A model generated the notes under the pieces. That model was given only the letters and a program-made list of their open reading frames with translations. It was not told the origin of the DNA and ran no database searches. From assembly GCA_011523485.1 (NCBI GenBank), contig WTGR01000444.1, positions 1 through 6,787 of the forward strand: a DNA stretch of 6,787 bases, given 5' to 3'. Below are positions 1 through 6,133 of the stretch, one piece after another. This DNA is from Acidobacteriota bacterium. Lineage in GTDB: Bacteria > Acidobacteriota > Vicinamibacteria > Vicinamibacterales > UBA8438. Every line of letters begins with the position of its first letter. The stretch's first letter is position 1. A program made the translations under genes and the position numbers.

Positions 1-2288
1 GGCGCGTCGTAGTACTCCACGCCGCGGCCGAGCGCATAGGTCAGCAGCTTCTCGGCCACGACCGTGACGAACTGCTCCGGGTTCCGGACGAGCAGCCCGC
101 GCAAATCCGCGGGGCCGTCGAACGGCGTCCCGTCGGGCATCGCACCGGACGCGTCGATGGCGATGCCGCCCGGCATGTGCCCGCGCCAGCGGCCCACCGC
201 GTCGAAGTTCTCCAGGGCCAGCCCCAGCGGGTCCATCAACCGATGGCAGCTCGCGCAGACCGGGTTCGCCCGGTGCTGCTCCATCCGCTCGCGCATCGCC
301 AGCACCCTGCCCGCGTCCTCGGCCGGCTCCAGCTCCGGGACGTTGGGCGGCGGCGGCGGCGGCGGCGTCCCGAGGACGTTCTCCAGCACCCACTTGCCGC
401 GTCCGACCGGCGACGTGCGGTCGGAGTACGAGGTGACGGTCAGGATGCTGCCCTGGCCGAGCAGGCCGCGCCGGTTGCGGTCGGTCAGCGCCACGCGCCG
501 GAAGTCGCTGCCGTAGACGCCGGTTACGCCGTAGTGCCGGGCCAGGCGTTCGTTGAGGAACGTGTAGTCGGCGGTCAGCAGCTCGGTGACGCTCCGGTCC
601 TCGCGCATGACGCTGTCGAAGAACAGCTCGGTCTCCCGGACGAAGTCCTGCCGCAGGCTCTCGCCGAAGTCGGGGAAGAGCACGTCCGACGGAAGGGCGC
701 CCGAGATGTTGCGCAGGCGCAGCCACTGGCCGGCGAAGTTCTTCGCCAGCGCCTCTGACCGCGGATCGGCCAGCATACGCCGCACCTGCCGTTCCAGGAC
801 GCCGGGGTCCCGCAGCCGCCCCGCGGCGGCGGCGTCCAGCAGCTCGTCGTCCGGAATGCTGCTCCAGAGGAAGAACGAGATGCGCGACGCCAGCTCCAGG
901 TCGCTCAGCCGGTAGGGGGCCCCGGCCGCGGTACCGGGCGGATCCGACACCACGCGAAACAGGAAGTCGGGGCTCACGAGAAGCGCGCGGACCGCCCGCT
1001 CCACGCCGGCCTCGAAACCGCCCGTGGCCCGGCCCTCGTCGTAGAAGGCGAGCAGCGCGTCGACGTCCGCGGTTGTCACCGGCCGCCGGTAGGCGCGCCG
1101 CGCCAGCGTCGAGATGATCTCCCGCGCGCACGGCTTCTCGGCCGCCTCGCCCTCCGGCCGGCAGACGAAGATGCGGCTCCGCGACGGCGTGTCGCCGGCC
1201 CCGAGCGCATTGAACGGGCCGGAGATGGTCAGCGTGCCCAGATGCGGCTGGTACAGCAGATAGTCGCCTTCGCCGTGCGGCCGGTCGAAGGGCTGCCGGA
1301 CGCTCTCGGCAAGCGCGCTGGTCTTCTTGATGAACGCCGCCGTCACCACCCGCGGGCCGGCCCCGACCTGCACGCGGGCCTGCAGCGAGTCGGGACCGCG
1401 GTTGTAGGCCGCGCCCTGATCGCGGTCGGGGTCGGGCGGCGTCAGGTGGAAGACGGCGACCCGCTCGCCGTCGACGCTGAGCTCGAGCTGGTGCGGCTCG
1501 CGGATCGGGGCGCCGGCGAACAGGTCGAGCAGCTCCAGCTCGATCTCGTACTCGGCGTCGCGCGGGAAGTTGTACTCGACGGACATGCCGCCGCGCGTCC
1601 CGAACGGCAGGCCGTCCCGATGCTGGTACTGGGACAGGTCGGATACGATGCGGAACGTCTCGCCGGCCGGCGCCAGCGGCGACGCCCCGACGGCCAGGCG
1701 GCTGATCGCGCGCGCCGCGTTCATGTACCGCTCGAGCAGCGTCGGCGAAACCTTCAGCACTCCCGCGATGTTGTCGAACCCGTAGCTCTGATCGTCGGCC
1801 GGAACCAGCGCCGCGGCGTCGACGTCGAACGCCAGCAGATCGCGGATCGCGTTCTGGTACTCCGTGCGGTTGAGGCGGTGCAACGGCTCCGTCCGCCCCG
1901 GATTGGGATGGGTGGCGGCGACGCGGTCGATCTCGGTCTCCAGCCAGGCCGCGAGCGCGTCGCTGGCCTCCGCCTCGGGACGCGGTCTGCCGGCCGGCGG
2001 CATCGAACCGGTGCGAAGCTTGCGGATCACCTTCTCCCAGACGTCCGCCGTGCCCGGCACGTCGGCCAGATCGGCAGTGCGCAACGCGATCGGAACCGTG
2101 CCGCGGGCGGCGAGCCGCTCGTTGTGGCACGTCAGGCAGTAGCGCTGAAGCAGCGCCTCGTGGGCGGCTACCGGCGAGGGCTCCGCGGCAGCAGGACCCT
2201 GCCCCGGGCCGGCCGTCGCCGCAGGCGCGAGCCACACCATCCCGGCTACCATCCAGACGCCGAAGAGGACGAGTAAGCGTCGCGTCAT
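1..2288 (-). CDS. DUF1592/DUF1588-family secreted cytochrome-like protein (3' end cut off)
   Basis: I translated the minus strand from the ATG at 2288; it stays open for 762 codons and runs off the left edge, so the C-terminus is missing. Residues 1-26 form a signal peptide (MTRRLL, hydrophobic core, ATA cleavage site), so the protein is exported. CLTCH at C51-H55 is a haem c attachment motif. Domains recognised by pattern, in order: DUF1587 near 134-200 (LHRLNRTEYQNAIRDLL); a probable beta-rich segment near 210-350; DUF1595 near 387-446 (starts CAREI, contains RRAYRRPV); DUF1592 near 459-585 (YRLSDLELASRISFFLW); DUF1588 near 605-705, with seven prolines at 642-648 and a second haem-like motif CASCH at 678-682; and DUF1585 from about 720 (EKLLTYALGRGVEYYDAP). 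Such proteins are known from Planctomycetes and Acidobacteriota, where their function is unproven; a redox role in the periplasm is inferred. Start choice: AGGG lies 7 nt upstream of the ATG. Family assignment is very secure, biochemical role is not. Confidence 0.95.
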   Translation of the reverse strand, partial: MTRRLLVLFGVWMVAGMVWLAPAATAGPGQGPAAAEPSPVAAHEALLQRYCLTCHNERLAARGTVPIALRTADLADVPGTADVWEKVIRKLRTGSMPPAGRPRPEAEASDALAAWLETEIDRVAATHPNPGRTEPLHRLNRTEYQNAIRDLLAFDVDAAALVPADDQSYGFDNIAGVLKVSPTLLERYMNAARAISRLAVGASPLAPAGETFRIVSDLSQYQHRDGLPFGTRGGMSVEYNFPRDAEYEIELELLDLFAGAPIREPHQLELSVDGERVAVFHLTPPDPDRDQGAAYNRGPDSLQARVQVGAGPRVVTAAFIKKTSALAESVRQPFDRPHGEGDYLLYQPHLGTLTISGPFNALGAGDTPSRSRIFVCRPEGEAAEKPCAREIISTLARRAYRRPVTTADVDALLAFYDEGRATGGFEAGVERAVRALLVSPDFLFRVVSDPPGTAAGAPYRLSDLELASRISFFLWSSIPDDELLDAAAAGRLRDPGVLERQVRRMLADPRSEALAKNFAGQWLRLRNISGALPSDVLFPDFGESLRQDFVRETELFFDSVMREDRSVTELLTADYTFLNERLARHYGVTGVYGSDFRRVALTDRNRRGLLGQGSILTVTSYSDRTSPVGRGKWVLENVLGTPPPPPPPNVPELEPAEDAGRVLAMRERMEQHRANPVCASCHRLMDPLGLALENFDAVGRWRGHMPGGIAIDASGAMPDGTPFDGPADLRGLLVRNPEQFVTVVAEKLLTYALGRGVEYYDA

Positions 2289-2295
2289 CGGTTTT

Positions 2296-2299
2296 CCCT
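2296..2299 (-). promoter_or_regulatory. Ribosome binding site of the DUF1592-family gene
   Basis: On the minus strand AGGG(A) lies 7 nt before the ATG at 2288. It supports that start, which also opens a clean signal peptide. Confidence 0.5.
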
Positions 2300-2355
2300 G
2301 CGGCCGCACACGATCCCGGCCAGGCACCCGGACAATCAATACCCCAACCCGATAG

Positions 2356-2383
2356 ATCCTACGTCGTCCACACCGGTTGTCAA
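2356..2383 (-). promoter_or_regulatory. Sigma70-like promoter for the DUF1592-family gene
   Basis: On the minus strand a perfect -35 box TTGACA (2383-2378) is followed, after a 16-nt spacer, by TAGGAT (2361-2356), which matches four of six positions of the -10 consensus including the first T, second A and last T. Transcription would begin near 2349 and give a leader of about 60 nt before the ATG at 2288. The consensus assumes a housekeeping sigma factor like that of E. coli, which is an extrapolation for this organism. Confidence 0.5.
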
Positions 2384-2414
2384 CGACTATCGCCCGCGGA
2401 GAGGCGACCGGATC

Positions 2415-2423
2415 TGCGATAAC
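2415..2423 (+). promoter_or_regulatory. Possible extended -10 box for the ankyrin gene
   Basis: TG at 2415-2416, one base, then GATAAC (2418-2423) resembles an extended -10 element. No convincing -35 lies 16-18 nt upstream. If real, transcription starts near 2430 and leaves a leader of about 70 nt before the ATG at 2501, which would exclude the upstream ATG at 2432 as a normally led start. Weak evidence. Confidence 0.25.
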
Positions 2424-2487
2424 ATGGGGAAATGGAGCGCGCGGACAGGCTCACGATGCTCGTAGAGATCGCGAAGCAGGCAGGATC

Positions 2488-2493
2488 GGGGAG
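2488..2493 (+). promoter_or_regulatory. Ribosome binding site deciding the ankyrin start
   Basis: GGGGAG lies 7 nt before the ATG at 2501. The in-frame ATG at 2432 has only GGGGAA ending one base away, which is too close. This site decides the start in favour of 2501. Confidence 0.6.
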
Positions 2494-2500
2494 AACCGAA

Positions 2501-4051
2501 ATGCGGATTGCCGACAGAGTGGCGGGGTTGTCGTTGCGCGTTGTGCTCCTGGCGGTCTTCGGCATGTCGCCAGCCGGCACGTCCACGGCAGCGCCTGCCC
2601 GTGATCTGCCCCTGGTCGAGGCGGCCCGCACCGCCGACGCCGGCGCGGTCCGGGCCCTGCTGGAGCGGAACGTCGACGTCGACGGCGCCGAGACCGACGG
2701 AACCACCGCCCTGCACTGGGCCGCGTACAGGGGTCAGGTCGAAACCGCGCGGCTCCTGCTCGGCGCCGGCGCCGACGTCGAGGCCGCCAACCGCTACGGC
2801 GTCACGCCGCTCGCACTGGCTGCCGGCCGCGGCAGCGCGGCCATCGTGGAGGCGCTCCTCGAGGCCGGCGCCGACCCGAACACGACGCTGCCGGAGGGCG
2901 AGACCGTGCTGATGACCGCGGCGCGGACCGGCGACGTCGACGTGCTGCGGCTGCTGCTGGCCCGCGGCGCGGACCTGCGCGCACGCGAGAGCTGGCGCGG
3001 GCAGACCGCGCTGCACTGGGCCGCCGCGGAAAATCACGCGGCCGCCGTCCATGCGCTGATCGAGCTCGGCGCAGCCGTCGACGAACGCTCGACGGCCGGC
3101 TGGTCCGCGCTGTTGTACGCGGCCCGCGCGGGCAAGTCCGACGCCGTGGCGGCGCTCCTCGAAGCGGGGGCCGACGTCAACGACGCCATACGGCCGCCCA
3201 CCACCGAAGAAGTCGACGCTCCGGAGGACGCCCGGCGCGACCCGACCATCGGCACCAGCGCCCTGGTACTCGCGGTGATGAACGGGCACTTCTCGCTGGC
3301 GCAATACCTCGTCGAGCGCGGGGCCGATCCCAACGCGGCGGAGCAGGGCTGGACCGCGTTGCACCAGTTGGCCTACACCCGGCGCCCGAACTCCGGCAAG
3401 GGCATGCCTCCGGTGGTGCTGCTCGACCGCGTCGACACCCTGGCCTTCGCGCGCTTCCTGCTCGACAACGGCGCCGACCCCAACGCACGCCAGTCCGCGC
3501 GGTTCAACAACCGCGAGCGTAACAACCTGAACCGCGTCGGCGCCACGCCGTATCTGCTCGCCGCGAAGCATGCCGACCCGCCGCTGATGCGCCTGCTGGC
3601 GGAGTACGGGGCCGACTCGCGGCTGCCGACCGAGGGCAACGCGTCGCCCCTGATGGTGGCGGCCGGGGTCGGCATCTTCAACCTGGGCGAGAGCGCCGGG
3701 ACCAACGAGGAGGCGTTCGAGGCCGTGCAACTCGCCTGGGAGCTGGGCGATCACAATGTCAACGGGGCCGACGATCGAGGCTACACGGCGTTGCACGGCG
3801 CCGCGCTTCGGGGCGCGAACCCGATCGTGGAGTTTCTGGCCGAGCGGGGCGCCGACCTCCTTGCGGAGAGCCAGGAGGGCTGGACGCCGCTGCGCATCGC
3901 GGACGGCGTGCACTACACCGGCACCGTGAAGCGCGCCGACCACACCGCGGAGCTGTTGCGTCGGATCATGCAGGATCGCGGGGTCTACGACGCCGCGAGG
4001 CACCAGAAGGACGTGAACAGCGTGGCCGTGGTGAAGCCGGCCGGCCAGTAG
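2501..4051 (+). CDS. Exported ankyrin-repeat protein
   Basis: A 516-residue protein with a signal peptide at 1-33 (basic start, core near 11-22, APA cleavage site at 31-33), then about twelve ankyrin repeats from residue 34 to 490. Repeats 1-6 (34-229) are regular, with TALHWAA, LLLGAGADV and similar motifs. After repeat 6 come a proline/acid-rich insert (about 230-250), a long repeat 8 (281-332) and irregular repeats 9-10 containing an RFNNRERNN stretch (about 335-342); repeats 11-12 (425-490) are again near canonical. Ankyrin repeats bind proteins; partner and role are unknown here. I prefer the ATG at 2501 because GGGGAG (2488-2493) sits 7 nt before it and it opens directly on the signal peptide. 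The frame is also open from an ATG at 2432, which would add 23 residues (MERADRLTML...) in front of the signal and has no well-placed ribosome site. The gene is divergent from the DUF1592 cytochrome, a pairing I recall from Acidobacteriota. Confidence 0.92.
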   Translation: MRIADRVAGLSLRVVLLAVFGMSPAGTSTAAPARDLPLVEAARTADAGAVRALLERNVDVDGAETDGTTALHWAAYRGQVETARLLLGAGADVEAANRYGVTPLALAAGRGSAAIVEALLEAGADPNTTLPEGETVLMTAARTGDVDVLRLLLARGADLRARESWRGQTALHWAAAENHAAAVHALIELGAAVDERSTAGWSALLYAARAGKSDAVAALLEAGADVNDAIRPPTTEEVDAPEDARRDPTIGTSALVLAVMNGHFSLAQYLVERGADPNAAEQGWTALHQLAYTRRPNSGKGMPPVVLLDRVDTLAFARFLLDNGADPNARQSARFNNRERNNLNRVGATPYLLAAKHADPPLMRLLAEYGADSRLPTEGNASPLMVAAGVGIFNLGESAGTNEEAFEAVQLAWELGDHNVNGADDRGYTALHGAALRGANPIVEFLAERGADLLAESQEGWTPLRIADGVHYTGTVKRADHTAELLRRIMQDRGVYDAARHQKDVNSVAVVKPAGQ

Positions 4052-4157
4052 GCGCGCCGGAATCGCCGACCGAGCCCCGGACCGTGCCGGCCGAGGCGCC
4101 GAGCGCCGATCCTGCGGACAGGCGTCGGCGATCCTGCCGCGCGCAGGCGTTGCTCAC
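4052..4157. repeat. Convergent gap with short inverted and direct repeats
   Basis: This 106-nt gap separates the ankyrin gene (plus) from the small cytochrome gene (minus), which converge. ATCGCCGAC (4062-4070) is the exact reverse complement of GTCGGCGAT (4124-4132), with 53 nt between the arms. GCGCGCAGGC occurs at 4139-4148 and again at 4163-4172, the second copy inside the end of the cytochrome gene. GGCGTCGGCGA (4121-4131) recurs with one change at 4171-4181. There is no T-run after a tight hairpin, so I do not call an intrinsic terminator. Confidence 0.4.
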
Positions 4158-4943
4158 CTACTGCGCGCAGGCATCGGCGACCATCCCGAGCGAGCTGACG
4201 TTGATCCGATCGCCGTTCGGGTCGCGGATCAGGAACCCCTTGACCGCCATCCGGTGTCCGGCGTGCTCGGCCGGATTCGGGTAGACGTTCATCAGGCCGA
4301 AGGTCCGCGTGCCCGACGGACGGGAGCCGAGAGCGCTCAGCTCGTCCTCGGTCGAGGCGGACGGATCCCGCGTGCGAACGGCCCGGGTGCTGTTCGCCAG
4401 CAGCCAGCCGCCGGCATCCTCGGTCAGACAACCGACCACTTGCACCAGGGCGAAGCTCGGTACCTCGGCCGGCCCGTCCCGGCCCTCGATCCGGATGTCC
4501 TCGAGGCCCTCCGACGTCAGCTCGCGATCGCCGGGCGGGAACCCGTTGAACTCCAGGATGTAGGCGACGCTGTCGAGGTAGGCGTCGGCGCTGAGGGTCG
4601 CAGGCTCGTCGAACGGCATCAGGTTGCGGATGCGGACGAACAGCGTGTGCAGCGTGTCCTCGCGCCAGTCCTGCATGAAGCGCTCGCCGGCGAGCGGGCG
4701 CGCCTCGTCCGAACCGCTCATGTCGGGCAGATGGCACGCACCGCAACTGGTGTCGTAGACGACCTTGCCGCGCGCCGCCTGCGCGGCGGTGTAGACGCCG
4801 TCCCACACCGTACGCCCGTCCTGCTCCGCCACCGCCCCGGGTACGCCGCCGGCCCGGACGGTGACGGACAGCAGCACGACGGCCGCTGCCGGTACCGACG
4901 CGCGAAGAAGCCTCTGCCGCACGGTTCTCGATCCTGTCTGCAT
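4158..4943 (-). CDS. Secreted mono-haem c-type cytochrome with a C-terminal accessory domain
   Basis: A 261-residue protein. Residues 1-39 look like a signal peptide (RQRLLR, then a hydrophobic stretch VPAAAVVLLSVTV, cleavage near GAVA). The cytochrome c domain spans about 45-137: haem motif CGACH at C67-H71 and a likely axial methionine M109 in NLMPFDEP, followed by a helix AYLDSVAYIL typical of class I cytochromes c. From about 164 a second domain begins (ALVQVVGCLTED, W180, then an RTR motif) and ends with GHRMAVKGFLIR and INVSSLGMVADAC. C172 and C259 may form a disulfide. I have seen this GCL-start, C-end domain style in exported Acidobacteriota proteins, but its function is unknown. The role is probably periplasmic electron transfer, partner unknown. 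It lies 23 nt downstream of the small peptide gene and is probably cotranscribed. Start is uncertain: the ATG at 4943 has only AGGA two bases away, while an in-frame GTG at 4922 has AGGA about nine bases upstream and keeps the signal peptide. Confidence 0.9.
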   Translation of the reverse strand: MQTGSRTVRQRLLRASVPAAAVVLLSVTVRAGGVPGAVAEQDGRTVWDGVYTAAQAARGKVVYDTSCGACHLPDMSGSDEARPLAGERFMQDWREDTLHTLFVRIRNLMPFDEPATLSADAYLDSVAYILEFNGFPPGDRELTSEGLEDIRIEGRDGPAEVPSFALVQVVGCLTEDAGGWLLANSTRAVRTRDPSASTEDELSALGSRPSGTRTFGLMNVYPNPAEHAGHRMAVKGFLIRDPNGDRINVSSLGMVADACAQ

Positions 4944-4966
4944 GGTCCTGTGGCCCGGCCCCGGAA

Positions 4967-5185
4967 TCAGGGCGTGACGGTGACGGTGAAGTCGGCGGCC
5001 GAGTGGAGACAGCCGTCGTCGGCCGGCCCCCGCATGACGCAGGTCGCCGGCCGGCTCGTCTCCGTCCCGATCGTCTGCGCGCCGGCCAGACTCGCCGCGG
5101 CGAACAGCACTACGCCGACGATGGCGGCGACGATCCCGGCGCGAACGGCGAAGCGCGCGTAGCTGCAGCAGTACATCCCGTCCAT
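4967..5185 (-). CDS. Small secreted two-cysteine peptide, function unknown
   Basis: A 72-residue product with a strong ribosome site (GGGAGG, 8 nt before the ATG). Residues 1-36 (MDGMYCCSYARFAVRAG, then a hydrophobic run IVAAIVGVVLFAAASLA) form a signal peptide or membrane anchor, with a good AGA cleavage site before Q37. The mature part would be only 36 residues, with cysteines at 49 and 59 that could form a disulfide, and it ends in a threonine/valine tail (FTVTVTP). A second in-frame ATG four codons in is possible but worse placed. The stop lies 23 nt before the cytochrome gene, and a candidate promoter sits about 75 nt upstream, so it is probably the first gene of a two-gene transcript. 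No family recognised; a partner or accessory role for the cytochrome is only a guess from position. Confidence 0.7.
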   Translation of the reverse strand: MDGMYCCSYARFAVRAGIVAAIVGVVLFAAASLAGAQTIGTETSRPATCVMRGPADDGCLHSAADFTVTVTP

Positions 5186-5267
5186 CGTCCCGTCCTCCCT
5201 GCTCCATTCCGATGTCCGACCCGGCGGCCGGACGCGGCCGCGCGCGGGCGGCCACCTGCCGGCCCCC

Positions 5268-5276
5268 GTTATACCA
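5268..5276 (-). promoter_or_regulatory. Extended -10 promoter for the peptide-cytochrome pair
   Basis: On the minus strand TGGTATAAC (5276-5268) is an extended -10: TG, one base, then TATAAC with five of six matches to TATAAT. It stands out as the only AT-rich spot in a very GC-rich stretch. The -35 region 16-18 nt upstream is poor (TGCCGC or GCCGCC), which the TG extension could offset. Transcription would start near 5261, about 75 nt before the peptide ATG at 5185. Confidence 0.5.
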
Positions 5277-5317
5277 TGCCGGCTGGCGCGGCGGCACTCG
5301 CGTCGTCCGGCGCCAGT

Positions 5318-5335
5318 CCGGCGCCGCGGCGCCGG
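5318..5335. repeat. 18-bp perfect palindrome
   Basis: CCGGCGCCG followed immediately by its reverse complement CGGCGCCGG. It lies about 50 nt upstream of the extended -10 of the minus-strand pair. It could be a protein-binding site or a cruciform, but it consists of G and C only, in a GC-rich region, so chance is a real alternative. Confidence 0.5.
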
Positions 5336-5360
5336 GAATCGCGTCCTCTTCCCGGCCCGA

Positions 5361-5378
5361 CGCCGGCCGCGGCCGGCG
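5361..5378. repeat. Second 18-bp perfect palindrome
   Basis: CGCCGGCCG followed immediately by its reverse complement CGGCCGGCG, starting 43 nt after the start of the first palindrome. About 105 nt upstream of the STAS ATG. Same caution about G/C-only composition. Confidence 0.5.
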
Positions 5379-5482
5379 CCGGGCTCATGATTGCAGCCGC
5401 ATCGGTGTAGCATTTCAGGAGACGCCAGCGATGGCATGAGTCGACGAGACCGCCTGTTATTTCGAAGAGGTAGCCAGCCGGC

Positions 5483-6106
5483 ATGCGAATCAACTGGGAA
5501 CAACGGGACGACGCCGCGATCGCCAGGATGGAGGGACGCATCGACAGCTCCAATACGGTGGAGTTCGAGCGCGTCCTCGAATCCGGTCTGAACCCGACGG
5601 CCAGGACGGTGGTGTTGGACTTCGAGAAGGTCGCCTTCATGAGCAGCGCGGGACTGCGGGTCGTGCTGATGCTGGCCAAGCAGCTCAGGAAACGAGGCGC
5701 GCAGGCTGCCGTCTGCTCGCTCCCGGGGCCGATTCGCGAGGTCTTCTCGGTGAGCGGCATCGACAGGATAGTGCCGACTCACAGCTCCGACACGCAGGCG
5801 ATCGATGCGCTGGCCGCCAATCCGGGATCCGGCGAGCAGGAGCCTCCGGTTCTCCGGGGCGAGATCGATTTCGATGTCGTAGGCGACAACCTGAAGGACA
5901 TCGCGGGATTCACGATCGAGAAGTACGAGTACATCAACGAGTGCACGCTCTCCGCAGAGATGCGCGAGGAAGCGCTGGTCCGCATCAACGACGCCTTGTG
6001 GCAGCGCGTCGAGCAACTGAAGCACCAACGCATGCTGGTCCTGAAGGAGATGTTCGTCGCCGCGTCGCGAGCGCTGGATGAAGTCGTCGAATCCGGCTCC
6101 GACTGA
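5483..6106 (+). CDS. STAS-domain anti-sigma-factor antagonist with C-terminal extension
   Basis: A 207-residue soluble protein. Residues 1-112 form a STAS domain like SpoIIAA/RsbV: MRINWEQRDDAAIARMEGRI, VVLDFEKVAFMSSAGLRVVL and an FSVSGIDRIV motif near the end. In SpoIIAA and RsbV a serine in the MDSSG/MDSTG loop is phosphorylated by a partner kinase; the aligned residue here is S55 of SSAG, so phosphorylation control is plausible, with Ser replacing the usual Asp at 54. A typical member ends near 110-115. This one continues through a Gly/Pro/Glu linker (113-122) into about 85 residues: GEIDFDVVGDNLKDIAGF, then helical segments (SAEMREEALVRINDALW, VEQLKHQRMLVLKEMF, SRALDEVVES). I do not recognise that extension. 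No cognate kinase, phosphatase or sigma factor is in the window. AGAGG at 5466-5470, 12 nt before the ATG, is a loosely spaced ribosome site. The gene converges on the hydrolase gene with a 27-nt gap. Confidence 0.88.
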   Translation: MRINWEQRDDAAIARMEGRIDSSNTVEFERVLESGLNPTARTVVLDFEKVAFMSSAGLRVVLMLAKQLRKRGAQAAVCSLPGPIREVFSVSGIDRIVPTHSSDTQAIDALAANPGSGEQEPPVLRGEIDFDVVGDNLKDIAGFTIEKYEYINECTLSAEMREEALVRINDALWQRVEQLKHQRMLVLKEMFVAASRALDEVVESGSD

Positions 6107-6133
6107 CTCTCCCCCCGCCGCCGTTCGAGCACG

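Larger units (their letters stand above)
5186..5482. other. GC-rich divergent intergenic region
   Basis: These 297 nt separate the peptide-cytochrome pair (minus) from the STAS gene (plus). They hold one good minus-strand -10 region, two perfect 18-bp palindromes, an 11-nt spaced direct repeat of GTCCGGCGCC (5305-5314 and 5316-5325) and a NotI-like GCGGCCGC. For the plus-strand gene I find only TAGCAT at 5408-5413 without a credible -35. Open frames across the region lack ribosome sites and look like composition effects. Confidence 0.5.

Noticed and set aside
348..365. CGG trinucleotide repeat as a mobile or phase-variable repeat
   Set aside because: It encodes the proline run of the DUF1588 domain in frame. 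Six units inside a family-typical motif need no other explanation.
1242..2276. Plus-strand open frame of 344 codons opposite the DUF1592 gene
   Set aside because: It lies entirely antisense to a gene with clear conserved domains, is rich in Arg, Gly and Ala with no motifs, and has no convincing ribosome site. It is a typical high-GC shadow.
2377..2382. Plus-strand TTGTCA as a -35 box for the ankyrin gene
   Set aside because: No -10-like sequence lies 15-19 nt downstream (AGAGGC region). The same bases fit far better as TTGACA on the minus strand.
2387..4003. Minus-strand open frame of 538 codons opposite the ankyrin gene
   Set aside because: Antisense to twelve recognisable ankyrin repeats. 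The His/Arg/Gly-rich product mirrors the repeat codons and shows no domain.
4254..5162. Plus-strand open frame of 302 codons opposite the small cytochrome
   Set aside because: Antisense to the cytochrome and the peptide gene, both of which have clear signals and motifs. No recognisable protein features.
4944..5297. N-terminal extension of the cytochrome frame up to an ATG at 5297
   Set aside because: The extra residues are Arg-rich, overlap the peptide gene in another frame, and would bury the cytochrome signal peptide inside the protein.
4967..6028. Long minus-strand frame of 353 codons ending at the peptide stop
   Set aside because: It shares the peptide frame, but its upstream part runs antisense to the STAS gene and across the intergenic region. 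The ribosome site and signal peptide place the true start at 5185.
6107..6133. Two-way terminator between the STAS and hydrolase genes
   Set aside because: The 27 nt contain a C-run and no inverted repeat that could form a hairpin.
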